Shown in pieces: positions 26,765 through 36,381 of a DNA stretch of 64,000 bases. The DNA lies in assembly GCF_009765365.1 (NCBI RefSeq), contig NZ_VTOM01000019.1:1-64000 (forward strand), read 5' to 3'. The notes beneath the pieces are model-generated. The model was given only the letters and a program-made list of their open reading frames with translations, made no database searches and was not told where the DNA came from. Every line of letters starts with the position of its first letter. Positions within the stretch are counted from its first letter, which is position 1. The translations under genes were made by a program, and so were the position numbers. Origin of the DNA: Antarcticirhabdus aurantiaca (GTDB lineage Bacteria > Pseudomonadota > Alphaproteobacteria > Rhizobiales > Rhizobiaceae).

Positions 26765-28597
26765 ATGATGGAAAACAACCGCAACTTCCTCATCGCAATG
26801 GCTCTTTCCATCGCGGTGCTCGTGGGTTGGCAGTACTTCGTCGTCAGCCCGCGCGTGGATGCGCAGCGCCAGGCCGAGGTGGTCGGCGGCGTGCCGGGCA
26901 CGCTGCAGGCCCCGCAAACGCCGGCCGGCACGGACCAGCAGAACCTTCCCGTTCCCGCCGGCACCGAAAGCGTCGCGACGGCCCAGGGCCCGGCCGGTTC
27001 GCCCGCCGCGCCGCAGACCCGCGAGGAGGCGCTGGCCGCAAGCCCGCGCCTGCCGATCGACACGCCCAGCGTCCAGGGCTCGATCAACCTGCGCGGCGCG
27101 CGGCTCGACGACCTGCGCCTGAAGAACTACCACGAGACGGTGGACGACAGCTCGCCCACCATCGTTCTCCTGAACCCGCAGTCCATGCCGACCGGCTACT
27201 TCGCCGAGTTCGGCTATGTCGGCCAGGGCGTCGAGGGCCTGCCCGGCCCCGACACCCTCTGGACGGTCGAGGGCGGCACGCCGACGCTGACCCCCGAGAC
27301 GCCGGTCACGCTGACCGCGACCAACGCCTCCGGCCTCACCTTCGTGCGCCGCATCTCCGTCGACGACAACTTCATGTTCACCGTCGAGGACACGATCCGC
27401 AACGCCGGTGCCGGGCCGGTCGACCTCACGCCCTACGGCCGCGTCGTGCGCTATTCCAAGCCGGAGCACGCGGCCGCCTACGTCATCTTCGAGGGCCTTC
27501 TCGGCGTCTTCGGCGACGAGGGCCTGAAGGAAGTCACCTATTCCTCCATCGAGGAGGACGGGAAGGTCTCCTACACCGCCGCCACCAACGGCTGGCTCGG
27601 CATCACCGACAAGTACTGGGCCGCGGCCATCGTGCCGGATGCGAGCCGGCCCTTCACGGCCAACTTCCAGTTCGCGACCCAAGGCCGCCCGTCCTATCAG
27701 ACCGACTATGTCGGCGAGGCGGTGACGATCGCGCCGGGCGCCGAGGTGACGCTCACCCAGCGCTCCTTCGCCGGCGCCAAGGAAGTCGACGTCATCGAGA
27801 ACTACGAGGAGAGCCTCGGAATCCGTCAGTTCGGCAACCTCATCGACTGGGGCTGGTTCTTCTTCATCACCCGGCCGATGTTCCACGCCATCGACTGGCT
27901 CTACAACCTCGTCGGCAACTTCGGCGTGGCGATCATCCTCGTCACCCTCGCCCTCAAGTTCGTCTTCTTCCCGCTCGCCAACAAGAGCTACAAGTCGATG
28001 GCGCGCATGAAGGCGGTGCAGCCGCAGCTCATGGAGCTGCGCGACAAGTTCAAGGACGACCGCGTCAAGCAGCAGCAGGAGATGATGCGGATCTACAAGG
28101 AGGAGAAGATCAATCCGGCGGCGGGCTGCTGGCCCATCCTCGTCCAGATTCCGGTTTTCTTCGCCCTCTACAAGGTGCTCTACGTCACCATCGAGATGCG
28201 GCACGCGCCCTTCTTCGGCTGGATCCAGGATCTCGCGGCGCCCGATCCGACGAGCCTGTTCAACCTCTTCGGCCTCCTGCCCTTCGCCGTGCCCGCCATG
28301 CTCCATATCGGCGTCTGGCCGATCCTGATGGGCATCACGATGTTCATCCAGATGCGGCTCAACCCGACGCCGCCCGATCCCACGCAGCAGATCGTGTTCA
28401 CCTGGATGCCGGTGCTCTTCACCTTCATGCTGGCGTCCTTCCCGGCCGGCCTGGTGATCTACTGGACCGTCAACAACACGCTCTCGATCATCCAGCAGTC
28501 GGTGATCATGAAGCGGCACGGCGCCAAGATCGAGCTCTGGGACAACCTGCGAAGCATGCGGAAGTCCAAGGAAAAGCAAGGCGCGGCCAAGGGGTGA
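26765..28597 (+). CDS. yidC: Membrane protein insertase YidC
   Basis: A 610-residue insertase. It has an N-terminal helix ([20 protein letters not shown]), a large periplasmic beta-domain with a Pro/Ala/Gln-rich linker (about 25–90), then the conserved five-helix core from about residue 370 ([20 protein letters not shown], then [20 protein letters not shown], and a final [15 protein letters not shown]). It inserts inner-membrane proteins alone or with Sec. The ATGATG start at 26765 has GGGA upstream. It sits 35 bp after rnpA, so the genes are probably co-transcribed. Confidence 0.97.
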   Translation: MMENNRNFLIAMALSIAVLVGWQYFVVSPRVDAQRQAEVVGGVPGTLQAPQTPAGTDQQNLPVPAGTESVATAQGPAGSPAAPQTREEALAASPRLPIDTPSVQGSINLRGARLDDLRLKNYHETVDDSSPTIVLLNPQSMPTGYFAEFGYVGQGVEGLPGPDTLWTVEGGTPTLTPETPVTLTATNASGLTFVRRISVDDNFMFTVEDTIRNAGAGPVDLTPYGRVVRYSKPEHAAAYVIFEGLLGVFGDEGLKEVTYSSIEEDGKVSYTAATNGWLGITDKYWAAAIVPDASRPFTANFQFATQGRPSYQTDYVGEAVTIAPGAEVTLTQRSFAGAKEVDVIENYEESLGIRQFGNLIDWGWFFFITRPMFHAIDWLYNLVGNFGVAIILVTLALKFVFFPLANKSYKSMARMKAVQPQLMELRDKFKDDRVKQQQEMMRIYKEEKINPAAGCWPILVQIPVFFALYKVLYVTIEMRHAPFFGWIQDLAAPDPTSLFNLFGLLPFAVPAMLHIGVWPILMGITMFIQMRLNPTPPDPTQQIVFTWMPVLFTFMLASFPAGLVIYWTVNNTLSIIQQSVIMKRHGAKIELWDNLRSMRKSKEKQGAAKG

Positions 28598-28602
28598 CGC
28601 CG

Positions 28603-29313
28603 ATGGCCGATACGCCCGACACCCGGAACGATGAGGCCGCCTCGAACGAGGCGGCCTTCGCGCTTCCCGAAGACGACCGTCGCTTCTTCGCCAAGCCCTG
28701 GATCTTCGTGCGCGGCGTGCCCTCCATGGAGTTCCTGCCGCCGGAGGGGCCGCCGGAGATCGCCTTCGCCGGACGCTCCAACGTCGGCAAGTCCTCGCTG
28801 ATCAACGCGCTTCTCGGCCAGAAGGGGCTGGCGCGCACCTCCAACACGCCGGGCCGGACGCAGGAGCTGAACTTCTTCGTGCCCGACGGCTTCGCCGGCT
28901 CGGCCGCCGACCTGCCGCCCATCGCCCTCGTCGACATGCCCGGCTACGGCTACGCCCAGGCCCCCAAGGAGCAGGTCGACGCCTGGACGCGGCTCGTCTT
29001 CGACTATCTGCGCGGCCGCGCCCGGCTGAAGCGCGTCTTCGTCCTCGTCGATTCGCGCCACGGGCTGAAGCCCAACGACCTCGACGTCCTCGGCCTCCTC
29101 GACAAGGCGGCGGTCTCCTACCAGATCGTCCTGACCAAGACCGACAAGATCAAGCCGCCGGCGATCCCGAAGCTGATGGAAGCCACCGCCAAGGCCATCG
29201 CCAAGCGCCCGGCCGCCCATCCCGAGATCCTCTCGACCTCGTCGGAGAAGGGACGCGGCCTCGACGAGCTGCGCGCCGCGATCGCCGGTTTCGCCGAGCG
29301 GCGCTCGGCTTAA
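28603..29313 (+). CDS. engB: Ribosome biogenesis GTP-binding protein EngB/YsxC
   Basis: A 236-residue small GTPase needed for large ribosomal subunit assembly. Motifs: [12 protein letters not shown] (G1), NTPGRTQ (G2), DMPGYGYA (G3), TKTDK (G4), STSSEKG (G5 region). The ATG lies 5 bp after the yidC stop, with AAGGGGTG within the end of yidC serving as ribosome site, so it is translated in the same operon. An acidic N-terminal extension of about 45 residues precedes the GTPase domain. Confidence 0.96.
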   Translation: MADTPDTRNDEAASNEAAFALPEDDRRFFAKPWIFVRGVPSMEFLPPEGPPEIAFAGRSNVGKSSLINALLGQKGLARTSNTPGRTQELNFFVPDGFAGSAADLPPIALVDMPGYGYAQAPKEQVDAWTRLVFDYLRGRARLKRVFVLVDSRHGLKPNDLDVLGLLDKAAVSYQIVLTKTDKIKPPAIPKLMEATAKAIAKRPAAHPEILSTSSEKGRGLDELRAAIAGFAERRSA

Positions 29314-29750
29314 AGCCCGATCCGCTCGGCCAGGCCCGTGGGGTAGAGCGCGATCTCGCCGCGCCGCAGCCGGTCGAGCGCGAACCAGCGCGCGATCGCG
29401 GGAACGCCGTCCTCGAAGGCGACCGGCGCGTCGAGGGGAAGCACCCGGTCGAGGATGCGCACCGGCGCGGCGAAGACGATCTCGTGCCCCTGCACGCCTT
29501 CGTGGACGAACAGGTTCTCGATCGCGATCCACGGCCCGGTGATCGCCACCGTGCAGGTCAGTTCCTCGCGGAACTCGCGGATCAGCGCCGCGTCGCGCGT
29601 TTCCCCGAACTCGATCTCGCCGCCGAGCGGGCGCACGCCGGTGAGCTGCCCCGCATCGTTGCGCACCTCCGCCGCGAGGAGGTGCCCCTCGCGCGTGGCG
29701 AGGCCGATCGCGAGGACGCGGATCGACTGCCGCGGGCGCCAGTGCGTCAT
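29310..29750 (-). CDS. Nudix hydrolase
   Basis: A 146-residue cytoplasmic hydrolase. The Nudix box runs from Gly44: [20 protein letters not shown], matching GX5EX7REUXEE, with metal-binding Glu62 and Glu63. The Gly that normally follows two residues later is Thr. Substrates cannot be predicted. Its ATG overlaps the tetR stop by 4 bp, so it is co-transcribed with the TetR regulator. Its TAA stop and the engB TAA are the two strands of one TTAA (29310–29313). Confidence 0.9.
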   Translation of the reverse strand: MTHWRPRQSIRVLAIGLATREGHLLAAEVRNDAGQLTGVRPLGGEIEFGETRDAALIREFREELTCTVAITGPWIAIENLFVHEGVQGHEIVFAAPVRILDRVLPLDAPVAFEDGVPAIARWFALDRLRRGEIALYPTGLAERIGL

Positions 29751-30460
29751 CGCTTCGGGCCGTAGCCCGCCATGAACAGTCGGACCGCGCTGTTCACCGC
29801 GGCGTCGATCTCTTCCGTCGTCGGCTCCTCGGTCACGCCGCCGAACAGGCGCGGGCGGAACAGCCCGGCCATGGACAGTTCGGTGAACTGGAAGGCCGCG
29901 CGCATCGGATCGTCGACGGCGAGCGTGCCGGCCCGCGTCGCGCGGGTGAGATAGTCGGCCAGAAGCCGGGCGCCGCGCTGCATCCCTTCCGCGTGGAAGC
30001 CCCGGCCGACATCCGGCATGCGCTCGGCGACGCCGATCACCGTGCGGATCGCCTGGAGCACCTTGCGGGAGGTGAGCTTCGTCGCCACGCGCCGCCCGAA
30101 GAGGCCAAGCGTCTCGGCCGGCCGCGACGGGTCGTCGAAGAGCTTCTGGATCTCGGCGAAGTAGCGCTCGCGCTCCTCGGAGACGAGGCAGGAGAACAGC
30201 TCCTCCTTCGAGCGGAAATAGACGTAGAGCGTCGACTTCGACACGCCCGAGGCCTTCACCACGTCGTTCATCGAGGCCGCGTCGAAGCCCTGGCCCGCGA
30301 AGACGCGGGAGGCACCGTCGAGGATCTGCCGGCGCTTGGCCGGGTCCTCGCCCGCCGCGGGACGCGGCGTGGGAAGCGCGTCGGCCTCGGGCTCGGCGTC
30401 GAGAACGGGAGCGGATGCGGTTTTCAGCTCGTGAACCATGGAATGACGCGTGGACGACAT
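29747..30460 (-). CDS. TetR-family repressor of the adjacent efflux pump
   Basis: A 237-residue regulator. The TetR HTH lies at about residues 44–90 (ILDGASRVFAGQGFDAASMN, then VSKSTLYVYFRSKEELF). The C-terminal ligand-binding domain resembles the AcrR-like C-terminal family. An N-terminal extension of about 40 Pro/Ala-rich residues is unusual; an ATG at 30439 would shorten it only slightly. It is divergent from emrA/emrB-like genes, with a strong palindrome between, so it very probably represses both itself and the pump. Confidence 0.9.
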   Translation of the reverse strand: MSSTRHSMVHELKTASAPVLDAEPEADALPTPRPAAGEDPAKRRQILDGASRVFAGQGFDAASMNDVVKASGVSKSTLYVYFRSKEELFSCLVSEERERYFAEIQKLFDDPSRPAETLGLFGRRVATKLTSRKVLQAIRTVIGVAERMPDVGRGFHAEGMQRGARLLADYLTRATRAGTLAVDDPMRAAFQFTELSMAGLFRPRLFGGVTEEPTTEEIDAAVNSAVRLFMAGYGPKR

Positions 30461-30519
30461 CGGCGCGGGGCCGCGCCGCTTCGGTATTGAAATGGCCGTT
30501 CGACCGAGCTATGTCAACG

Positions 30520-30542
30520 TCGAACCGAACGGTTCGGTTCGA
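30520..30542. promoter_or_regulatory. TetR-type operator: 11-bp perfect arms around one base
   Basis: TCGAACCGAAC (30520–30530) and its exact complement GTTCGGTTCGA (30532–30542) flank a single G. The site ends 12 bp before the emrA-like start and lies between the divergent tetR and pump genes, over the likely promoters. Within each arm the pentamer CGAAC/GTTCG repeats. Confidence 0.85.
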
Positions 30543-30553
30543 TTGAGGCTTCC

Positions 30554-31744
30554 ATGTCCGACAGCGCCGCTCCTGCTTCCGCCACCCCTGCTGCGACCGG
30601 CGCGCCAGCGCCCAAGAAGCGCCGCTCGGTGATCAAGCCGATCCTCCTTCTCGCCGTCCTCGCAGCCGGCGGCACGGCCGGCTTCCATTACGGCCGCGAG
30701 TACTGGCTGGACGGGCGCTTCCTCGTCTCGACCGACGACGCCTATGTCGCGGCCGACATGACGATCCTGTCGCCGAAGATCTCCGGCTACGTCGACGCGG
30801 TGCTGGTGTCGGAGAACGCCCGCGTTCGCGCCGGCGACGCGCTGGTGCGCATCGATACCGGCGACTACGACCTGGCGCTGCGCCAGGCCGAGGCCAAGCT
30901 CGACACCGAGCGCGCCGCGATCGCCAGCCTCCAGGCGCAGCGCAAGGCCGCGGACGCCCAGGTGGGCGAGGCGGAGGCCAACCGCCAAGCGGCCAATGCC
31001 ACGCTCGATCAGGCGCAGCTCGACTACGGCCGCGCCGCGAGCCTCGCCAAGTCCGGCGCCGGCGCCAAGTCCCAGCTCGACCAGGCGACGAGCGCCCTGC
31101 AGACGGCGCGCGCCAAGCTTGCCGGGGCCGAGGCGGCGATCGCGTCCGCGAAAGCGAACGTCGGCGTCCTCGACGCGCAGGTCGGCGAGGCGCGAAACGT
31201 TCTCGGCGAGCTGGAGCTCGCCCGCGACAAGGCGACGCGCGATCTCGGCTTCGCGGTCCTCACGGCCCCCTATGACGGCATCGTCGGCAACCTCGCCGTC
31301 CAGCCGGGCGACTTCGTGTCGGCCGGCAAGCGGCTGGCCGCCATCGTGCCGGCGAACGGCGTCTTCATCGACGCCAACTTCAAGGAAACCCAGCTCCAGC
31401 ACATCGTCGCCGGCGAAGAGGTGCGCATCGAGATCGACGCGCTGCCCGGCCGCGAGCTGACGGGCAAGGTCGTTAGCCTGTCGCCGGCCTCCGGCTCGGT
31501 CTTCTCGCTGCTGCCGCCCGACAATGCGACGGGCAACTTCACCAAGGTCGTCCAGCGCGTGCCGGTGCGGATCGCCGTCGACCACGGGCCCGAGATGGCG
31601 CAGCTCCTGCGGCCGGGTCTCTCCGCGACGGTCGCGGTCGATACCCGGACCGCCCCGCTGCCCGGCGAGGCGCAGCCTCAGCCCGAAACACCGCCCGCCG
31701 CGTCCCCGTCCGAGCCGGCCGGCATCCCCGTCGCCGCGCGCTGA
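30554..31744 (+). CDS. EmrA-like membrane fusion protein (HlyD family)
   Basis: A 396-residue periplasmic adaptor. A single N-terminal helix (IKPILLLAVLAAGGTAGFHY, about residues 26–46) anchors it. The first biotinyl-lipoyl half reads VSTDDAYVAADMTILSPKIS, a form diagnostic of EmrA-type adaptors. A long Ala/Gln-rich coiled coil (about 115–225) follows, then APYDGIVGNLAVQPGDFV (second lipoyl half) and a beta-barrel. The C-terminal 30 residues are Pro-rich. It pairs with the MFS pump 41 bp downstream. Confidence 0.92.
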   Translation: MSDSAAPASATPAATGAPAPKKRRSVIKPILLLAVLAAGGTAGFHYGREYWLDGRFLVSTDDAYVAADMTILSPKISGYVDAVLVSENARVRAGDALVRIDTGDYDLALRQAEAKLDTERAAIASLQAQRKAADAQVGEAEANRQAANATLDQAQLDYGRAASLAKSGAGAKSQLDQATSALQTARAKLAGAEAAIASAKANVGVLDAQVGEARNVLGELELARDKATRDLGFAVLTAPYDGIVGNLAVQPGDFVSAGKRLAAIVPANGVFIDANFKETQLQHIVAGEEVRIEIDALPGRELTGKVVSLSPASGSVFSLLPPDNATGNFTKVVQRVPVRIAVDHGPEMAQLLRPGLSATVAVDTRTAPLPGEAQPQPETPPAASPSEPAGIPVAAR

Positions 31745-31785
31745 GGCGCGGCGCCCCTTTTCGCCCGACCATTTCGAGACCGCTT

Positions 31786-33435
31786 ATGTCCGCCGCAGCC
31801 GCCGTGTCCGCCGGCGCGGCTCCGACGTCCCGTCAGGGCGCCGCCGCCGCAGCCGCCCCCGCTTCCGCGTCCCCGTCGGCGTCCGCCGCCGGTCCGGGCG
31901 ACGCGATCTCGCCGCGCCGGATGATCGCCTTCCTGGCGATGGTGTTCGGCATGTTCATGGCGATCCTGGACATCCAGATCGTGTCGGCCTCGCTCGCCGA
32001 GATCCAGGCGGGGCTGTCGGCGTCCTCCGACGAGATCGCCTGGGTCCAGACGGCCTACCTCATCGCCGAGGTCATCATGATCCCGCTCTCCGGCTTCCTC
32101 GGCCGGATGCTGTCGACGCGGGTCCTGTTCACCGTTTCGGCGGCCGGCTTCACCGCGGCCTCGGCGCTCTGCGCCACGGCGACGAACATCGACCAGATGA
32201 TCGTCTACCGCGCGATCCAGGGCTTCATCGGCGGCGGCATGATCCCGAGCGTCTTCGCCGCGGCCTTCACGATCTTTCCGCCGTCCAAGCGCGCTATCGT
32301 TTCGCCGATGATCGGCCTCGTCGCGACGCTCGCCCCCACCATCGGTCCGACGATCGGCGGCTATCTCAGCCACGCCTTTTCCTGGCACTGGCTGTTCCTG
32401 GTCAACGTGCCGCCCGGCATCCTCGTCGCGATCGCGGTGTGGAACCTCGTCGACTTCGACAAGCCGAACCTCAAGCTCTTCTCGAAGTTCGACTGGTGGG
32501 GGCTCCTCGGCCTCACCGCCTTTCTCGGCGCGCTGGAATACGTCCTGGAGGAGGGCCCGCTCAACGACTGGTTCGAGGACGAGGCGATCCTCGTTCTGGC
32601 GGTGGTCTGCGCCTTCGGCGGGATCCTGTTCTTCTGGCGCGCCTTGCGGGCGGCCGAGCCGATCGTCGACCTCTCCGCCTTCCGGAACCGAAACTTCGCC
32701 TTCGGCTCGCTGTTTTCCTTCGTGATGGGCATCGGCCTCTACGGCCTGACCTATCTCTACCCCGTCTATCTCGGGCGCATCCGCGGCTACGACTCGCTGA
32801 TGATCGGACAGACCATGTTCGTGTCCGGCCTCACCATGTTCGTCATGGCGCCGGTCTCGGGCTTCCTGTCGGCGCGCATGGACCTGCGCGTGATGATGGC
32901 GATCGGCTTCCTCGCCTTCGGCTCGGGCACCTGGCTGATGAGCGGCATCACCCACGACTGGGACTTCTGGGAGCTGTTCATCCCCCAGATCCTGCGCGGC
33001 ATCGGGCTGATGATGGCGATGATCCCGATCAACAACGTCGCCCTCGGCACGCTCTCGCCCGCGCAGATGAAGGGGGCGTCGGGGCTCTACAACCTCACGC
33101 GCAATCTCGGCGGCGCGGTGGGCCTCGCCGTCATCAACACGCTTCTCAACGACCGCGACGCGCTGCATTACGAGCGTCTCGCCGAGAGCGTGCGCTGGGG
33201 CAGCGCCGAGGCCGAGGAGCGCATCGCCTCGATGGCCGCCAATTTCGACGCGGCCGGGCTCGACGGTCAGGCCGTGGCGATCTCGCGCATGGCCGGCATC
33301 GTCAAGCGCGAGGCGATGGTGATGGCCTTCTCGGACGTCTTCCTGGCGCTCACCGCGCTCTTCGCCGTCCTGGTTCTCCTGTCCGTCTTCGTGGCCAAGC
33401 CCGCCCGCGCCGGCGGGGGAGGGGGCGGGCACTGA
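31786..33435 (+). CDS. EmrB-like DHA2-family MFS drug efflux transporter
   Basis: A 549-residue transporter with about 14 membrane helices. The first helix region (MIAFLAMVFGMFMAILDIQI) and the segment WVQTAYLIAEVIMIPLSGFL are characteristic of DHA2/EmrB pumps. A 40-residue Ala/Ser/Pro-rich extension precedes helix 1. With the EmrA-like adaptor and an outer-membrane channel encoded elsewhere it should expel hydrophobic compounds. The whole locus is controlled by the divergent TetR-type protein. Confidence 0.93.
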   Translation: MSAAAAVSAGAAPTSRQGAAAAAAPASASPSASAAGPGDAISPRRMIAFLAMVFGMFMAILDIQIVSASLAEIQAGLSASSDEIAWVQTAYLIAEVIMIPLSGFLGRMLSTRVLFTVSAAGFTAASALCATATNIDQMIVYRAIQGFIGGGMIPSVFAAAFTIFPPSKRAIVSPMIGLVATLAPTIGPTIGGYLSHAFSWHWLFLVNVPPGILVAIAVWNLVDFDKPNLKLFSKFDWWGLLGLTAFLGALEYVLEEGPLNDWFEDEAILVLAVVCAFGGILFFWRALRAAEPIVDLSAFRNRNFAFGSLFSFVMGIGLYGLTYLYPVYLGRIRGYDSLMIGQTMFVSGLTMFVMAPVSGFLSARMDLRVMMAIGFLAFGSGTWLMSGITHDWDFWELFIPQILRGIGLMMAMIPINNVALGTLSPAQMKGASGLYNLTRNLGGAVGLAVINTLLNDRDALHYERLAESVRWGSAEAEERIASMAANFDAAGLDGQAVAISRMAGIVKREAMVMAFSDVFLALTALFAVLVLLSVFVAKPARAGGGGGGH

Positions 33436-33490
33436 TGCGCGCCGGCGGGCGGGCGCGGCCGGGCTCCGCCGCCGGTGCCGAGGCGCGCCG

Positions 33491-33946
33491 TCAGGGCGCG
33501 AGCAGGCGCTCGCGGATGCGGGCGGCGATGCGGTCGCGGACCTCGCGATAGCTGCCCATGATCTGGTCGCGCGAGCCGGTGGCGACCGACGGGTCCGGCA
33601 TCGGCCAGAACTCGACCTCGACCGATTCCGTCCCCGTCGCGTCGAGAACGGCGTGGTGAGCCTCGGGCGCCATGGTGACGATGAGGTCGAAGTAGCTGTC
33701 CTCGAGGTCGTCGAGGCGCTGCGGACGCTTGTGGCCGAGGTCGAGCCCTTGTTCCGCCAGGACGGCGTCGACGAAGGGGTCGCGCTCGCCGAGCCGCACG
33801 CCCGCCGAGGTGACGTAGACGCCCGGCGGCAGCAGCGAGCGGGCGATCGCCTCGGCCATGGGCGAGCGGATGGCGTTCATGCCGCAGACGAAGAGGACCG
33901 AGCTGAGGCCGGTTCGCGCGGCCGGGCGTTCCACCGAGCCGCTCAT
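33491..33946 (-). CDS. Low-molecular-weight protein-tyrosine-phosphatase-like protein
   Basis: A 151-residue protein of the LMW-PTP/arsenate reductase fold. The P-loop CGMNAIRS (Cys21, Arg27, Ser28) matches CX5RS, and the general acid is in WPMPDPS (Asp118). It is the third gene after hisD and UPF0262 on the minus strand, an arrangement conserved in Hyphomicrobiales. There are no ars genes here, so a phosphatase role is more likely than arsenate reduction. It converges with the MFS gene, 55 bp apart. Confidence 0.9.
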   Translation of the reverse strand: MSGSVERPAARTGLSSVLFVCGMNAIRSPMAEAIARSLLPPGVYVTSAGVRLGERDPFVDAVLAEQGLDLGHKRPQRLDDLEDSYFDLIVTMAPEAHHAVLDATGTESVEVEFWPMPDPSVATGSRDQIMGSYREVRDRIAARIRERLLAP

Positions 33947-33986
33947 GCGCCGGACGCGCGTCTCGAGCCCAGGCGCGCCAAGCGGC

Positions 33987-34472
33987 TCAGCTCCGCCAGT
34001 GCAGGGCGCAGATGAGGGTGAAGAGGCGGCGTGCCGTGTCCATGTCCACCTCGATCTTCCCGGCGAGCCGCTCCATCAGCGTCTGCGAGCCGTCATTGTG
34101 GATGCCGCGCCGGCCCATGTCGATCGCCTCGATCTGGGTCGGCGTCGACGAGCGGATCGCCTCGTAATAGCTGTCGCAGATCAGGAAGTAGTCCTTGATC
34201 ACCCGCCGGAAGGGGGTGAGCGACAGGATGTGGAGGACGAGCGTCTCGCCCGCCTCGTCGCGGATGTCGAAGACGAGCCGCTTGTCGGCGATCGACAGCT
34301 TGAGCTTCAGGAGCTGCGGCTCAAGGCCGGCCGGCTGGAAGCTGTTGTCCTCGATGAGGTCGAAGATCGCCACCGCCCGCTCGTGCTCGACGTCGGGCGT
34401 GGCGCGCCCGATGGTCTCGTCGAGCTCGACGTCGATCAGCTTCGACTTGGGGGGAGAGGAGCCGTCGGCCAT
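33987..34472 (-). CDS. UPF0262 family protein
   Basis: A 161-residue cytoplasmic protein that matches the UPF0262 family along its length (for example [20 protein letters not shown], then [20 protein letters not shown] and [17 protein letters not shown]). The family is almost restricted to alphaproteobacteria, and its function is not known. It lies 13 bp after hisD and 40 bp before the phosphatase gene. Confidence 0.92.
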   Translation of the reverse strand: MADGSSPPKSKLIDVELDETIGRATPDVEHERAVAIFDLIEDNSFQPAGLEPQLLKLKLSIADKRLVFDIRDEAGETLVLHILSLTPFRRVIKDYFLICDSYYEAIRSSTPTQIEAIDMGRRGIHNDGSQTLMERLAGKIEVDMDTARRLFTLICALHWRS

Positions 34473-34485
34473 CGTGGTTCCGGCC

Positions 34486-35784
34486 TCAGGCGAGGTTCAG
34501 GCGGATGGCCGCCGAACGGGCATGGGCGTCGAGCCCTTCGGCGCGGGCGAGCGCGACCGCCGCCGGAGCGAGGGCGCGCAGCTGCTCGGGGCCGAGCTTC
34601 AGGATCGAGGTCCGCTTCATGAAGTCGAGCACCGAAAGGCCGGAGGAGAAGCGCGCCGAGCGCGCGGTGGGCAGGACGTGGTTGGAGCCGCCGACGTAGT
34701 CGCCGATGACTTCCGGCGTCCAGCGGCCGAGAAAGATCGCGCCGGCATTGGCGAGGCGCGGCAGAAAGGCTTCCGGATCCTCGACGGCGAGCTCCAGGTG
34801 CTCGGGCGCGATGCGGTTCGACAGGGCCGGCGCCTCGGCGAGGAGGTCGTCCACCACGATCACCGCGCCGAAGTCGCGCCAGGAGGCGCTCGCAGTGTCG
34901 CGCCGGGGCAGGAGCGCGAGCTGGCGCTCGACCGCCTGCGCGACGCTGCCCGCGAAGGTCGCGTCGTCGGTGAGGAGGATCGACTGCGCGGCGTCGTCGT
35001 GCTCGGCCTGGGACAGGAGGTCGGCGGCCAGCCAGTCGGGATCGTTGTTTGCGTCGGCGATCACGAGGATCTCGGACGGGCCGGCCACCATGTCGATGCC
35101 GACCTTTCCGAAGACCTGCCGCTTGGCGGCGGCGACATAGGCGTTGCCCGGGCCCGTGATCTTGGCGACGGGCGCGATCGTCCGCGTGCCGTAGGCCAGC
35201 GCCGCGACGGCCTGCGCGCCGCCGACGCGGTAGATCTCGGACACGCCCGCGATCCGCGCGGCGGCGAGCACCAGCGGGTTCAGCTGGCCGCGCATGGCCG
35301 GAACCGCCATGGCGATGCGGGTGACGCCCGCGACGCGGGCGGGCACGGCGTTCATCAGGACGGAGGAGGGATAGCTCGCCGTGCCGCCGGGCACGTAGAG
35401 GCCGACCGATTCCACCGCCGTCCAGCGGCTGCCGAGCTCGACGCCGAGCGCGTCGGTGTAGCGGTCGTCGGCGGGGCGCTGGCGGGCGTGGTGGCTGGCG
35501 ATTCGGTCGTGGGCGAGCTGCAGGGCCTCCAGCGTGTCGCGCGGGGTCGCCTCGAAGGCCGCCTCGATCTCGCCTTCGGGAACGCGCAGCGTGTCCGGCG
35601 TCAGCTCCAGCGCGTCGAAGCGGGCGGTCAGCTCGATCAGGGCGGCGTCGCCCTCGCGGCGGACGCGCTCGATGATGGCCCGCACCGCCGCGTCGACGTC
35701 CACCGACGCCTCGCGCTTGGCATCGAGCAGCGCCTGGAAGGCGTCAGCGAAACCGGCCTCCCCGGACCGCAGCCATTGGGGCAC
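34486..35784 (-). CDS. hisD: Histidinol dehydrogenase
   Basis: A 432-residue enzyme that oxidises L-histidinol to L-histidine with NAD+ and zinc, the last step of histidine synthesis. Recognisable blocks are [53 protein letters not shown] and the signature [16 protein letters not shown], then [12 protein letters not shown] with metal/base residues. The GTG at 35784 is preferred because AAGGAAAG precedes it and the length then agrees with the family; a longer frame to 35895 would overlap the DUF2948 gene. No other his genes are close. Confidence 0.96.
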   Translation of the reverse strand: MPQWLRSGEAGFADAFQALLDAKREASVDVDAAVRAIIERVRREGDAALIELTARFDALELTPDTLRVPEGEIEAAFEATPRDTLEALQLAHDRIASHHARQRPADDRYTDALGVELGSRWTAVESVGLYVPGGTASYPSSVLMNAVPARVAGVTRIAMAVPAMRGQLNPLVLAAARIAGVSEIYRVGGAQAVAALAYGTRTIAPVAKITGPGNAYVAAAKRQVFGKVGIDMVAGPSEILVIADANNDPDWLAADLLSQAEHDDAAQSILLTDDATFAGSVAQAVERQLALLPRRDTASASWRDFGAVIVVDDLLAEAPALSNRIAPEHLELAVEDPEAFLPRLANAGAIFLGRWTPEVIGDYVGGSNHVLPTARSARFSSGLSVLDFMKRTSILKLGPEQLRALAPAAVALARAEGLDAHARSAAIRLNLA

Positions 35785-35839
35785 GAGCGCTTTCCTTTCG
35801 TTCACGACGAGGCGATGCGCCACCGTCGCGGCGAACGCT

Positions 35840-36307
35840 TCAATCCGGCCGGTCGTGGTCCGGCCGTGCGGCGGTGGCCCAGGCGCCCCCGACATCCGTC
35901 AGTTGCGCCTCGATCACCTCGACGTCGAGCCTTATCGCGGACCCCGCGGCGAAGACAAGCTCGACGGTGCCCGAGGGCGCATCGCCCGGCAGGAACCGGA
36001 TGTCGAGGAGCGAGAGCACGGCCTGCGGATCGGAAAAGGCGGGGCCGAGGCGCTTGGCGCCGAGCACCCGGTCGAAGTGGAGAACCGCGCGGCGGCGCTC
36101 GAAGGTCGGCGGCGCGGCCCGGCGAAAGAAGCCGCGGCGCTGCGGCTCCACGGCCTGTTCCCAGACGAAGCGGTTCATCGGCAGGATGAAGCGCTTCTCG
36201 GGGGCGAGGAACTGCAGTTCCTCCACCCGCGTCACCGCGTCCTGGCAGTAGGCCGACAGGATGCGCAGGTCGTCGGCGTCGATCGCCATGAGGCGCAAGG
36301 CGGGCAT
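35840..36307 (-). CDS. DUF2948 family protein
   Basis: A 155-residue protein of unknown function. The start MPALRLMAIDADDLRILSAY is typical of DUF2948, as are ILPMNRFVWEQ and AVLHFDRV in the middle. It sits upstream of hisD, as in most Hyphomicrobiales. A GTG at 36349 would add 14 residues without family support. Probably co-transcribed with hisD. Confidence 0.88.
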   Translation of the reverse strand: MPALRLMAIDADDLRILSAYCQDAVTRVEELQFLAPEKRFILPMNRFVWEQAVEPQRRGFFRRAAPPTFERRRAVLHFDRVLGAKRLGPAFSDPQAVLSLLDIRFLPGDAPSGTVELVFAAGSAIRLDVEVIEAQLTDVGGAWATAARPDHDRPD

Positions 36308-36381
36308 GATGAGGCGCGTCGCTCCGTCGAAGTACCATCGAGCCGACACTTAGAGGCTCGCGGCCCGTTTGCCACCGTTGA

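Noticed and set aside
30554-33435. Type I secretion system
   Set aside because: The HlyD-type adaptor is followed by a DHA2 MFS pump, not an ABC exporter, so EmrAB-type efflux fits better.
33491-33946. Arsenate reductase of an ars operon
   Set aside because: No arsR, arsB or acr3 nearby; conserved hisD–UPF0262 context points to a phosphatase-like role.
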